64,000 nt of DNA from Fulvivirga ulvae (lineage in GTDB: Bacteria > Bacteroidota > Bacteroidia > Cytophagales > Cyclobacteriaceae). The notes under the pieces were generated by a model that saw only the letters and a program-made list of their open reading frames with translations, was not told the origin of the DNA and did no database searches. Positions 42,081 to 51,416 of the stretch are shown here, one piece after another; the stretch's first letter is position 1; each line of letters starts with the position of its first letter. The stretch spans positions 2,753,501-2,817,500 of the forward strand of contig NZ_CP089981.1 of NCBI RefSeq assembly GCF_021389975.1, read 5' to 3'. Both the position numbers and the translations under genes were made by a program.

Positions 42081-44621
42081 ATGAAACAAACTTTACGATT
42101 TGGAGTTATTGTCATCGCTTTTTTTGTGATGGTCAGCTTTTCTGCTATTGCCCAGACGGGGACAATTAGCGGTAAAGTACTTGATGAAGACAATGGGGAT
42201 GTCCTTATTGGTGCTAATGTACGCGTGAAAGGAACCACCAAAGGGTCAGTAACTGACGTAAGTGGAGAATTTAAGATCGGTGATGTAAATACAGGATCAC
42301 AAACTATTGTGATCTCATTTATAGGTTTTGCCGACAAAGAAATCCAGGTATCAGTAAATGAGGGATTAAACACCGATATCGGTAGCGTGGGATTAGGCTC
42401 AAGCGCAATTGGTTTGGCGGAAGTACAAATTATTGCTTCGGTTGCCGTCGACAGAAAGACTCCTGTTGCCGTGTCAACCATAAAGCAAGCTGAGCTTGAA
42501 TCAAAGATTGGTAGCCAGGAATTTCCTGAAATTTTAAAGTCTACACCTGGAATTTATGCCACTAAATCTGGTGGAGGTTTCGGAGACGGCCGAGTAAACA
42601 TAAGAGGTTTTAATGATGAGAACGTTGCTGTTTTAATTAACGGAGTTCCTGTTAATGACATGGAAAATGGTAATGTTTACTGGTCAAACTGGGCTGGTTT
42701 AACCGATGCTACAAGATCAATGCAGGTACAGAGAGGTCTGGGAGCTTCTAAAGTGGCGGTGCCCTCTATTGGAGGTACAATTAACATCATCTCAAAAGCT
42801 ACTGATTTTGAAAAGGGTGGTAACGTATACGTTGCAACGGGTAATGATGCTTATTCTAAAGTAGGTTTTAGTTTAAATTCTGGATTGTCTGAAAATGGTT
42901 GGGCATTTACTCTTTCCGGTGCGAGAACTAAGGGAGATGGATATGTAGATGGAACTGAGTTTTTAGGGTACTCTTACTATGCCAATATTGCCAAGCAGAT
43001 TAACGATGACCACGAAGTTACATTTACTGCAATAGGTACTAAACAAAGACATGGACAAAGAGAATCAAATAGTTTATTAATAGATTATGAAGAGAGCCCT
43101 AGCGGTATTAAATATAACCCTGATTGGGGGTACAAAAACGGAGAAGTTCTTCATGTAGAAGATAACTTCTATCATAAGCCGCAGCTATCTTTGAACCATT
43201 ACTGGACATTGAGCGATAGAGCTGAAATATCTACAGCTGCCTATGCTTCATTTGGTACCGGCGGTGGCGGTGGTACCGGTGGTACATTTGATAAAAGTGT
43301 AAGAACCGGAGGACAGTATGGTCCTATAGATGTAGATTATTTTGTAGAGCAAAATGAAAATACTGTTGATGGAAACGCTCTTGCTTGGTTAAGAGCATCA
43401 AGAAACGACCACAAGTGGTACGGTGTATTATCTTCATTAAAATATGATATCAATTCAAATCTACAGTTTTTAGGAGGTCTGGATTTCAGATACTACAAAG
43501 GAAGTCACTTCTACGAAATCACAGACCTACTTGGTGCTGACTATGTGTTGAACAATGACGATATCAATAATCCAAACAGAATTCTTAAGAAAGGTGATAA
43601 GTACAACTACAACTATGATGGTATAGTACTTTGGGAAGGTGTATTTGGTCAGTTCGAGTATACTAAGGATAAGCTTTCTACATTTCTTTCATTGGCTGCT
43701 TCAAATACTTCTTACTCAAGAGTTGAGAATTTCAAAGAAACACCTGATAACAAAGATTCAGAGGATATATCATTTTTTGGATATCAAATCAAGGGTGGAG
43801 CTAACTATAACCTGACAAGAAACCACAACATCTTTGCTAATGTTGGGTATTTCGAGAAGGCTCCTTTCTTCAGAAACGTATTCCTAAGCAGAACTTCAAA
43901 CGCTGCTAACGAGGATGCTGTTAATGAAAAGATCATGAGTACCGAGATCGGATACGGATATAGAGAGACGAACTTCACGGCTAATGTTAACATTTACAGA
44001 ACTCAGTGGTTAGACAAAGCTTCTGTAAGGTCGTTAAGCAATGGAGGTCAGGTGTTCTATGCCAATATCACCGGAATTGATGCCCTGCACCAGGGAGTTG
44101 AGGTTGATGCCTTGTACAAGGGGATTAAGAACTTCACCTTTACTGGAATGTTGTCAGTGGGTGACTGGAGATGGCAAAATAATGTTCAGAACGTAAGAAT
44201 AGAGGATGAAGATGGTAATCCACTTGGCGACCCCATTAACATTTTCATTGATGATCTGAAAGTTGGTGATGCTGCTCAAACTACTGCTGCTTTTGGTGTG
44301 AAATACTCTGCTGATGAAAATATTACCATTGGAGTAGATTATAACTACTATGACAATCTATATGCATCTTTTGACCCTACTTCAAGAACCTCTGAGAATG
44401 TAGCTGATGCATGGCAGGTTCCCGCTTATGGTATCTTCGATCTGAACTTAACATATAAACTTCAAATCGGAGATCTTAAAGCCTCAATATATGGAAACAT
44501 CTATAATCTGGCTGATACTGAATATGTAGCTGACGCTAACGATGGTGGAGACGCTGCTAACTCTCGTGTTTACTATGGATACGGAAGAAACTGGAACCTA
44601 GGCTTAAAAATAAACTTCTAA
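42081..44621 (+). CDS. TonB-dependent receptor with CarboxypepD_reg-like domain
   Basis: The 846-residue outer-membrane protein has a signal peptide (ending AIAQ), a CarboxypepD_reg-like beta-sandwich (TGTISGKVLDEDNGDVLIGA, VRVKGTTKGSVTDVSGEF) and a plug with LKSTPGIYATKSGGGFGDGR, NIRGFNDENVAVLINGVPVN. A 22-strand barrel ends in WNLGLKINF. It imports a substrate with TonB energy. The partner gene encodes a lipoprotein rather than a recognisable SusD, so it does not look like a polysaccharide utilisation locus. The substrate is unknown. Confidence 0.93.
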   Translation: MKQTLRFGVIVIAFFVMVSFSAIAQTGTISGKVLDEDNGDVLIGANVRVKGTTKGSVTDVSGEFKIGDVNTGSQTIVISFIGFADKEIQVSVNEGLNTDIGSVGLGSSAIGLAEVQIIASVAVDRKTPVAVSTIKQAELESKIGSQEFPEILKSTPGIYATKSGGGFGDGRVNIRGFNDENVAVLINGVPVNDMENGNVYWSNWAGLTDATRSMQVQRGLGASKVAVPSIGGTINIISKATDFEKGGNVYVATGNDAYSKVGFSLNSGLSENGWAFTLSGARTKGDGYVDGTEFLGYSYYANIAKQINDDHEVTFTAIGTKQRHGQRESNSLLIDYEESPSGIKYNPDWGYKNGEVLHVEDNFYHKPQLSLNHYWTLSDRAEISTAAYASFGTGGGGGTGGTFDKSVRTGGQYGPIDVDYFVEQNENTVDGNALAWLRASRNDHKWYGVLSSLKYDINSNLQFLGGLDFRYYKGSHFYEITDLLGADYVLNNDDINNPNRILKKGDKYNYNYDGIVLWEGVFGQFEYTKDKLSTFLSLAASNTSYSRVENFKETPDNKDSEDISFFGYQIKGGANYNLTRNHNIFANVGYFEKAPFFRNVFLSRTSNAANEDAVNEKIMSTEIGYGYRETNFTANVNIYRTQWLDKASVRSLSNGGQVFYANITGIDALHQGVEVDALYKGIKNFTFTGMLSVGDWRWQNNVQNVRIEDEDGNPLGDPINIFIDDLKVGDAAQTTAAFGVKYSADENITIGVDYNYYDNLYASFDPTSRTSENVADAWQVPAYGIFDLNLTYKLQIGDLKASIYGNIYNLADTEYVADANDGGDAANSRVYYGYGRNWNLGLKINF

Positions 44622-44640
44622 TTTTTTATTAAGATTAGCT

Positions 44641-45810
44641 ATGAAAAATATTAAAGTAATATTAGGGTTGATCATTGCCGCAGGCTTTATGTGGTCTTGT
44701 GACCCTTTGGAAGATGAAATTGATGAGATAAAGTCGGAGCAATCAATTGCCAAAACACTCGAAATAACCTTAACAGATGATGATTACGAGCTTCTTTCGG
44801 AAGAAGGAGTTGCGGAATATGGTAGCTTTGATTCTGAAGACGAGGCCAAAACATACATTCCATTGATTTTAGAAAGATTGTATCCACAGCTTGGCAATGG
44901 TTCAAGTATTTTGGTTACCTATGATATCTATAACCCAATCAGAATTAATGATGAGGCAGACTTATCATTAACTGAAGCGGAGTATGATAGCATTGGCGAG
45001 AATCACCCTGACAGGCTGTTGGGCACTGACAGTACTTATTTGACCAGCGAAAGTGATATCGTTAAAGCAGTTGAATACCTTTATACAACACCAGAGAATA
45101 AAGATGTTGTTACTTTAACCTATGATTACCGCAATGGTGACGTGTCTGAGGAGAGAGAGAGCAAGCTGGTATATTATACTGATAAATGGATGTTGACTTA
45201 TGAGCCTACAGCAGAAGATTATGCTTACATGGGACAGGCTTTCACAAACTTTGATAGCCGTTCGTTAGCCAGAGAAAGAATAGCATTTTTGTTCAATGAG
45301 CTATATCCGTTTGGAGAAGATGGAGATGTTCGTGCTTCAGTGTTTACCTACACCTATGTAGATGATAATGACACCCCTGATGATGAAGAAGATGATTTCA
45401 GAGTTTTCGAAGATTTTCTTGCTGTATTTATCCATAACGGAGAAGGTTGGGTTCCTCAGCAAGATGTTATGCCTAGAACCTTGAAGTTCGCGCACAATGG
45501 AACAAAATGGATTGCTGATAATACTATTCAGTTTGTTTTAACTGCTGCTGATTATCTGGCTATTGCGGAAGGTTATACAGAAAGCAACCCTGATGGAGCT
45601 ACAAGTATGACTTCCTACAAAAATTATGATCTGTCTTTGTGGACTGCAGATCTCATCCAGGAGTCATTAATCAATTATTTGACAGAATTGTACCCTCCTG
45701 TTGATGGGCAAAAATTCTTGATTACTTATGCTACCTGGGAGCCAGGTGCAGGTACTGGCGAGCTGTATGTTATCGGACAGGGTGGTGAATATGTTTTGTT
45801 TGAAGAATAA
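44641..45810 (+). CDS. Lipoprotein with three internal repeats, partner of TonB receptor
   Basis: The 389-residue product has a lipoprotein signal peptide with a lipobox FMWSC at Cys20, then an acidic DPLEDEIDEI. The mature part is built of three related units: LTDDDYELLSEEG with ERLYPQLGNGSSILVTYDIY, PTAEDYAYMGQAF with NELYPFGEDGDVRASVFTYTY, and LTAADYLAIAEGY with TELYPPVDGQKFLITYATW. Each has a DY/DYxxL helix, then a (E/T)LYP loop and a strand ending in Y. No SusD signature is visible. It is probably surface- or periplasm-exposed and works with the receptor 19 bases upstream. Confidence 0.75.
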   Translation: MKNIKVILGLIIAAGFMWSCDPLEDEIDEIKSEQSIAKTLEITLTDDDYELLSEEGVAEYGSFDSEDEAKTYIPLILERLYPQLGNGSSILVTYDIYNPIRINDEADLSLTEAEYDSIGENHPDRLLGTDSTYLTSESDIVKAVEYLYTTPENKDVVTLTYDYRNGDVSEERESKLVYYTDKWMLTYEPTAEDYAYMGQAFTNFDSRSLARERIAFLFNELYPFGEDGDVRASVFTYTYVDDNDTPDDEEDDFRVFEDFLAVFIHNGEGWVPQQDVMPRTLKFAHNGTKWIADNTIQFVLTAADYLAIAEGYTESNPDGATSMTSYKNYDLSLWTADLIQESLINYLTELYPPVDGQKFLITYATWEPGAGTGELYVIGQGGEYVLFEE

Positions 45811-45826
45811 GGTATAAAGCTCCTAC

Positions 45827-45862
45827 AAAAAAAGCTACCTATCGAAATAGGTAGCTTTTTTT
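45827..45862 (+). terminator. Intrinsic terminator after the TonB/lipoprotein pair
   Basis: GCTACCTAT (45834-45842) pairs with ATAGGTAGC (45847-45855) around CGAA. The stem extends through A-T pairs and ends in seven T (45856-45862). The flanking A-run (45827-45833) makes it symmetric. Confidence 0.9.
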
Positions 45863-45912
45863 GTTTAATTTAAACATTGGTTACGGGCGTTGCGTTTTGA
45901 AAATGAGATTTG

Positions 45913-48003
45913 ATGATGAACAACAGTAAATATTTTGATCGTGATGTAAGTTGGCTTTCCTTCAATAGGAGGGTGTTAATGGAAGCCGCAAATGCTAGTG
46001 TTCCTCTTTATGAAAGAATAAAATTTCTCGCCATCTACTCTTCTAACCTAGATGAGTTTTTTAGGGTAAGAGTCGCCGCTCTCCGGAGTATTGTTGACAT
46101 AGATAAGAAAAAGATAAACAAGCGATTTACAATAAGCCCCAAAAAGCTGTTGCAGGAAATTCTGGATGAAGTTAATCTTCAACAGGAAGAATTTGGACGG
46201 ATAAAAAAGGAGATGATTCTTCCGGAGCTTAGGAAGAATAAAATAATCCTTTATAGAAATGAGCCTATTATCAGGGAGCACCGAAGAGCTGTAGAACATT
46301 ATTTTAAAAGTAAGATCCTTTCTTATCTCCAGCCTGTTATTATGACAGGGGAAAAAAGTAAGGCTCCATACCTGGACAACAGGGCGCTGTACTTTGCGAT
46401 TTCGCTGGAAAATAAGCTTACCGGTGAAACGGATTATGCTCACCTTAATATCCCTACAGATCATTTGCCGAGGTTTGTTGAGCTTCCAAAGGCCAATGAA
46501 TTCTTTTACTATATAGCAATTGATGATATCATAAGGGAAAATCTGGATTTTCTCTTTCCCAATCATGACGTAAAAGGCTGTTATTCCATTAAACTGAATA
46601 GGGATGCAGATCTTAATATTGAGGACGAATACTCGGGAGACTTGGTTAAGAAAATCCGAAAGCAAATTGACAAGAGAAACCTGGGCGTACCTTCGCGGTT
46701 TCTATACGATAATGCCATGCCCCGTGAGATGCTGGCGTTCCTTGTGGAGAAATTTAATCTTGAGGAAGACGATCTTGTTCCTGGGGGTAGGTATCACAAC
46801 ATGTATGATCTTTTTGGTCTGCAAAATCCTCGAAAGCCTGCTTTTGAGAATGAACCTCTGGAGCCTATCAGGAAGACATGCCTGGAAGAAAACCCTTCAG
46901 TCTTCAATGCTATAGATCAGGGAGATGTAATGCTACACTTCCCGTATCACAACTACGACTATGTTTTACGGTTCTTCAACGAAGCGGCACTTGATGCCCA
47001 TGTTGAGGAAATTAAGGTGACCTTCTATCGTATTGCACCAGAATCCTTTATAAGCAATGCATTGATCAGTGCCGTCAATAATGGGAAGAAAGTAACCGTT
47101 TTCGTTGAGATTAAGGCTCGTTTTGATGAAGAAAACAACTTAAAATGGGCTGAGAAAATGGAAAAGGCAGGTATTAAAATAATTTACAGCATACCCGGCC
47201 TGAAAGTTCATGCCAAAGTAGGCTTGGTTTGCAGAAGACAGGAGGACGGATCGCTTAAACGATATGGTTTCTTTGGTACAGGAAATTTCAACGAAAAAAC
47301 TGCAACTATATACGCTGATGAGGCTTTACTTACCTGTAATAAAGAAATGACAGAAGAGCTTGATCGGGTGTTCGAATATCTTTATACAAAAGAAGAGGTT
47401 TCTCCCTTCAAGCAGCTGCTCGTTTCTCAGTTCAACATTACCGATCGGTTTACGTCAATGATTGATCGTGAAATAGCGCATGCCAGGGAAGGGAAAAAGG
47501 CCTATATCATCTTAAAGCTAAATAATTTACAGGATGATATCATGATTGACAAGCTATATGAAGCGAGTCAGGCCGGGGTTAAAATTGATTTGATCATCAG
47601 GGCTATTTGCTGCCTGCGTCCCGGAGTTGAAGGATTGAGCGAAAATATTACCGTAAGGCGTATAGTAGATCGCTACCTTGAGCATTCCAGGGTGTTTTAT
47701 TTTTATAATGACGGGGTAGAAAACCTCTATCAGGGCTCTGCTGACTGGATGAAGCGTAATTTGTATTACCGAATAGAAGTTGTTTTTCCCATTCTAAATA
47801 AAAACCTGAAGAAAGAGGTAATGAAAATGCTGGATCTTCAGTTGAGAGATAATACCAAGGCCTGTTACATCAATCAAAACCTTCAGAATATCCGGGTAAA
47901 AAATAAAGAAACCGGAATTCAGGCGCAGGTGGATTTCTACAAATGGCTTAAAGCACTTGAGAATGTAAGCGCTAGTGAACCGGAAAAAACACCATTGCAA
48001 TAA
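45913..48003 (+). CDS. ppk1: Polyphosphate kinase 1
   Basis: PPK1 makes long polyphosphate chains from ATP. The product is about 696 residues. It has the N-terminal WLSFNRRVLMEA and FFRVRVAALRS, and the catalytic core with DVMLHFPYHNYDYVLRFFNEA, TFYRIAPES and KVHAKVGLVCRR (autophosphorylated His near 433). The second PLD-like half (LIIRAICCLRPGVEGLSENI, DRYLEHSRVFYF) follows. Starts at 45913 or 45916 are both possible. It is tail-to-tail with an HD-PycTM gene, overlapping by 32 bases. Confidence 0.96.
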   Translation: MMNNSKYFDRDVSWLSFNRRVLMEAANASVPLYERIKFLAIYSSNLDEFFRVRVAALRSIVDIDKKKINKRFTISPKKLLQEILDEVNLQQEEFGRIKKEMILPELRKNKIILYRNEPIIREHRRAVEHYFKSKILSYLQPVIMTGEKSKAPYLDNRALYFAISLENKLTGETDYAHLNIPTDHLPRFVELPKANEFFYYIAIDDIIRENLDFLFPNHDVKGCYSIKLNRDADLNIEDEYSGDLVKKIRKQIDKRNLGVPSRFLYDNAMPREMLAFLVEKFNLEEDDLVPGGRYHNMYDLFGLQNPRKPAFENEPLEPIRKTCLEENPSVFNAIDQGDVMLHFPYHNYDYVLRFFNEAALDAHVEEIKVTFYRIAPESFISNALISAVNNGKKVTVFVEIKARFDEENNLKWAEKMEKAGIKIIYSIPGLKVHAKVGLVCRRQEDGSLKRYGFFGTGNFNEKTATIYADEALLTCNKEMTEELDRVFEYLYTKEEVSPFKQLLVSQFNITDRFTSMIDREIAHAREGKKAYIILKLNNLQDDIMIDKLYEASQAGVKIDLIIRAICCLRPGVEGLSENITVRRIVDRYLEHSRVFYFYNDGVENLYQGSADWMKRNLYYRIEVVFPILNKNLKKEVMKMLDLQLRDNTKACYINQNLQNIRVKNKETGIQAQVDFYKWLKALENVSASEPEKTPLQ

Positions 48004-49180
48004 CAAAGGAAAGAATAGCTGCAATAAAGCCGAACATAAACACATTGTACGACTTTCGGAGCATCCGGTACTTCTTGCCGAGTACTATACCTAAAAAGAA
48101 GATGTCTTTGATCATACTTCCGTAGAGGAAGTCTGCGTCCTTCATCATTTCCTTCATGCCCCACATGTAGTTTTCGAGTTCCATACCATGGAAATTGCCA
48201 AAAAAGAGCAGGTTGGTCTTTTTGTTGATGATATCCTCTTTGGTAAAAGTACCGGTGGATACGTTTGGCCGGGTAGCCAGTACTGCAAATACAATAGTTA
48301 CAAGACAGACCACAACCAGCAACATTCCAGGGATGATAAGGTTCGGATAATCCTCAAACTTTCGAAAAAGTACTGAAACTAAAACCGACAAAATGATAGA
48401 GTTGATAGAGATCATAATGTTGGCTTTATTGTCAGCCATAGCGCTAAGTGTCAGGTGGTTTTTAGAGGTGATCCTAAACATGGTTTCTATACCTCTGTCC
48501 GGTTTCATGATTTTGTTTTTCTCTATCTTCAGCTTTAGCTTTTCGATCTGACTCTCAAGCTTTTGGGTATATTCTGCATCCACCTTCTTGTCCTTTTTTT
48601 TCTGTAGCTTCTTTATATTGCTCCGCTTCCTGGGTTCTAAAGTATTTTGTCCGTATGCTGTAAAGTACCTATGAGTACTTAGAAATTTGAGGTTCTTTTT
48701 TACCCAGTCTTTAGGAGGTATCTTTTCATCACAAACGTTGACCAGTTCCTGACGAAGCTCTTCACTTCTGACAAAATAGATGTCGGTAGAGAGATGATAC
48801 AGGTCAGCATCGCACATCACTTTGGAAAGCTCATCTTCCGGTGATTGCGGCATTTGGGTGGACTTAATTATTTTTTCCACCTCTGCTATTTTCTCAGGGT
48901 CCACCCCGAACTCATCTAATTTCTCCCGCATCAGCCTGGCGCTTTCCTCTTCATGGTTTTTGAAGCCACACTTATAACCTACGTCATGAAACCACGCGGC
49001 AACAATTACCAATTCCATTTGCTCCGGAGAAAGACCTATTTCATTGCCAATTTCTTCTGCAGCAGCAACTACCTCCTGGGTATGTGTCAGGCTATGATAA
49101 CTATACTCTTTCGGAAGATTGCCCAGTACCTTTTCAGCATACTTCTTTGACCTTTTAACTAGCTCGGTTTCTATAAACAT
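47972..49180 (-). CDS. HD domain fused to PycTM (DUF5706) membrane module
   Basis: The 402-residue product has an N-terminal HD phosphohydrolase domain with the metal motif set YHSLTH, WFHDVGY, NHEEES and CDADL (residues about 28-130). A basic coiled-coil linker covers about 175-230. A PycTM-type module follows with ADNKANIMISINS and two membrane helices near 252-300, and a final helix near 378-400. PycTM is the transmembrane effector of Pycsar antiphage systems. Here no pyrimidine cyclase is adjacent, so this HD-PycTM fusion is either a house-keeping nucleotide-regulated hydrolase or an orphan effector. Confidence 0.85.
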   Translation of the reverse strand: MFIETELVKRSKKYAEKVLGNLPKEYSYHSLTHTQEVVAAAEEIGNEIGLSPEQMELVIVAAWFHDVGYKCGFKNHEEESARLMREKLDEFGVDPEKIAEVEKIIKSTQMPQSPEDELSKVMCDADLYHLSTDIYFVRSEELRQELVNVCDEKIPPKDWVKKNLKFLSTHRYFTAYGQNTLEPRKRSNIKKLQKKKDKKVDAEYTQKLESQIEKLKLKIEKNKIMKPDRGIETMFRITSKNHLTLSAMADNKANIMISINSIILSVLVSVLFRKFEDYPNLIIPGMLLVVVCLVTIVFAVLATRPNVSTGTFTKEDIINKKTNLLFFGNFHGMELENYMWGMKEMMKDADFLYGSMIKDIFFLGIVLGKKYRMLRKSYNVFMFGFIAAILSFVIAMVFFPVH

Positions 49181-49224
49181 ATCTCCTAAATGTAATAAAA
49201 AATAGTTTCAAATTTTACTACATA

Positions 49225-50457
49225 TTAAGGAGTTCCGGCAGTCGTCTTATCGTCTACGTAATTTTGCAGGTAGCTGTAGCGTTCTGTCAAGGCCCCATTT
49301 TCAGCTATAGTTGCCCTTTTGATTACAGCTTCGGTATCATCGCCAAACAGGTGGGGCAGTACATTATCCACGAGCTCACGCCCGAAGTCTTCAGAGGCAT
49401 TTCTGGGTAATTCGCAAGGCAAATTGTCTACCGCCATTACGGTGATATTTCCCTCGCTGATTAAAGGTGCCCCTACTTTGTCGTCTTGCGGATTATAGTC
49501 ATAAATAGGTTCCGCTATGGTACATGGTCGTTTTGTTGACGGAATGGAGCCTTCGATGTCACAGGTAACATCAGCAATTACTCTGATCTTAAAATCAGGC
49601 TCCATGATATCTTCCCGTCTGAAGAGAACAGGAGCCCGCGGATCCCAGTAGGCACCTGCAATAAGCAAGTCAGCAACTTTAGTATATTTCAGAAAATCTC
49701 CTTCATAGTTCTGAGGATTGGTGTAGAAATCATTACGAATAAATTCGCCATCGTCTTTAGGCTTGTTGTAATCCCAGGTATCAAGCTGACAGTATACAGC
49801 TGTATCAAAGTCATTTTTAAGAAATTCTTCAGGAGTCACCTTGCGAATCCCCATACCATTAAGCACTTCCATAGCGCCTTTAGAAACTCGGCCTCCACCG
49901 GTCAAAACTATCTTTATTGGCGGAAGGGAAACCTTGGCATACTCTGTTTTCAAGTCTTCCAGATCGAAGCAAGCATGGGCCCTTCTCAAATCAAAGAGAT
50001 TATAACGTTTTCCATAGGCCCAGATACCATTATAAGCACCTACTATACCTGCATAACGACCAAATGCCACAATACGTGTTCCACTTGAATCGGTGAGAGT
50101 CTCATAATCTATTAGCCTGATATTCTTTTGCAGGATCGCTTGAAGCAGCTTCCTGTTATAGTGCTGTTCTTTTATAGTGTGTGAAAAGAAAAAATAGGTT
50201 TTATTCGGGATAAGGCTGTCAATTGGCACCTCCTTAACCCCCATTAAAACATCACAATCATCAATGGAGTAAGATAAAGTAATGCCATTCTGGCGATACT
50301 CATCATCTTCAAAGCAACGGATGTCACTGGACTGACATACTACCTTTACATTTTTAAAATTTTCTTCTACCTCTTTTGCCTGAGCAGGTGTTAATGGTAC
50401 TCTTCTGTCGACAGGTACTTTGCCTTCTTTAATAATGCCTAATTTCACGTTTTCCAT
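49225..50457 (-). CDS. NAD(P)-dependent oxidoreductase, AlaDH/PNT and saccharopine-dehydrogenase-like
   Basis: The 410-residue product has the AlaDH/PNT/saccharopine dehydrogenase N-terminal domain (KLGIIKEGKVPVDRRVPLTP, DVLMGVKEVP) followed by a Rossmann domain with IVLTGGGRVSKGAMEVLNG. A catalytic-type ADVTCDIEGSIPSTKRPCTI and MAVDNLPCELPRNASEDFG follow, features that recall fungal Lys1-type saccharopine dehydrogenases. The substrate is probably an amino acid such as lysine/saccharopine, but this is inferred from sequence alone. It is preceded by a TAnnTTTG box. Confidence 0.85.
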   Translation of the reverse strand: MENVKLGIIKEGKVPVDRRVPLTPAQAKEVEENFKNVKVVCQSSDIRCFEDDEYRQNGITLSYSIDDCDVLMGVKEVPIDSLIPNKTYFFFSHTIKEQHYNRKLLQAILQKNIRLIDYETLTDSSGTRIVAFGRYAGIVGAYNGIWAYGKRYNLFDLRRAHACFDLEDLKTEYAKVSLPPIKIVLTGGGRVSKGAMEVLNGMGIRKVTPEEFLKNDFDTAVYCQLDTWDYNKPKDDGEFIRNDFYTNPQNYEGDFLKYTKVADLLIAGAYWDPRAPVLFRREDIMEPDFKIRVIADVTCDIEGSIPSTKRPCTIAEPIYDYNPQDDKVGAPLISEGNITVMAVDNLPCELPRNASEDFGRELVDNVLPHLFGDDTEAVIKRATIAENGALTERYSYLQNYVDDKTTAGTP

Positions 50458-50491
50458 CGTTTGCGCTGTGCTTAAATTTTCTACACGATGG

Positions 50492-50499
50492 CAAATATA
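50492..50499 (-). promoter_or_regulatory. Bacteroidota -7 box for the oxidoreductase at 49225-50457
   Basis: On the minus strand TATATTTG (50499 to 50492) matches TAnnTTTG. The start is predicted near 50486, about 29 bases before the ATG. Confidence 0.45.
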
Positions 50500-50614
50500 T
50501 AATTTATTTAGGTCCCCTAAATACGAAAGTACACCAGAATAGCAATGTTCTTAAAAAGTGTCTAGAATATAAGCAATGTGATCGGGAAATATATGATTGT
50601 AATTCAGCGTGCCA

Positions 50615-51022
50615 TCATTTCAAAAAGGCACCATCAGGATAGGTTATAAAATCAAAATTTCCTAATGTTGGAACTGAATCGGCAAGAAGGCTAGTGATAA
50701 AAATTTCATCTTCAGAATCCAACGAATCATTTTTGTTTTGATCTATACAACACTTTAAATTGATTTTTATCACTAACAAAATCAGCCGCTTTAAAGTGTG
50801 CATCTGTTAAAAGCAATTCGTTAGTTGTTGGATTAACAATAAGATGATAACTGATGAATTTTCTATTTAGTGAAATATTTTCTTGATAATGGTGATCAAA
50901 TTCTGACAGGGACCATGTAGATAACGATCGGTTTTTACCGTTTTATCAAGTGGAATAGCAATTTGATTTTGATAACATGAAGTAGTCAGGATACTGACAA
51001 ATAAAAAAAGACAAGTTTTCAT
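50615..51022 (-). pseudogene. Small lipoprotein gene broken by two frameshifts
   Basis: From ATG 51022 the minus strand encodes a lipoprotein signal (MKTCLFLFVSILTTSC) and continues IAIPLDKTVK. It must then change frame in a run of five A to read NRSLSTWSLSEFDHHYQENI and ISYHLIVNPTTNELLLTDAH. At another run of five A it must change again to read NDSLDSEDEIFITSLLADS and NFDFITYPDGAFLK, ending at 50615. Adding one A at each run restores one frame of about 138 residues. The ending with GNFDFITYPDGAF is coherent coding sequence. No family is recognised. It is either a decayed gene or the product of homopolymer errors. Confidence 0.6.
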
Positions 51023-51037
51023 ATGCAAAACGGAAGT

Positions 51038-51065
51038 GCCCCGGTAATCAGTTTGATTCCGGGGC
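51038..51065 (-). repeat. GC-rich hairpin upstream of the broken lipoprotein gene
   Basis: GCCCCGG (51038-51044) pairs with CCGGGGC (51059-51065), and the stem extends inward by five further pairs with one bulged base. On the minus strand it is followed by a short TTTT. It may be the terminator of an upstream transcript that no longer exists. Confidence 0.45.
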
Positions 51066-51416
51066 GTATTACTCTAACAGGTATACATTTTGTTTCTTGG
51101 CAGATCCCAGAATCCCCTGTTGCTCTATCCTAAAAGTAATAACCAAAATTTCCACTGCAATTGTCAATGATTTTGTAAATACGCTTTCCCTTTAATTGAG
51201 AACTACCTTCATTTTTAACATGTAGGCGGTCATCTCCATTGATTTTTTTCTTCATTCCTGATTAAGGTTCTAGATAAAAATGACTTAGATGGGGAGGGAA
51301 AGAAAGTAATTTATTTGCGGATAATTTTAATAGTTTGACCTGTTATGTTACCTGAGTGAGTTCAATTTGTTTAAACTAAAATAGCTTTAGTGTTGTAGGA
51401 AAAGCGCAGACGCACT
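51066..51416. other. Gene-free stretch between the broken lipoprotein and AIM24-type gene
   Basis: No convincing gene is seen. A 41-codon minus-strand frame (51130-51255, beginning MKKKINGDDRLHVKNEG) has coding-like composition but no recognised relative. A weak inverted repeat near 51402-51418 lies just past the AIM24-type stop and could end that transcript. Confidence 0.4.

Noticed and set aside
47972..49180. A complete Pycsar defence system
   Set aside because: Only the PycTM-like module is present; no cyclase, nuclease, mobile element or other defence gene adjoins it.
50615..51022. Programmed frameshifting in the lipoprotein gene
   Set aside because: The A5 runs lack a typical heptamer slippery site and following structure, and two successive shifts would be needed; decay or sequencing error is simpler.
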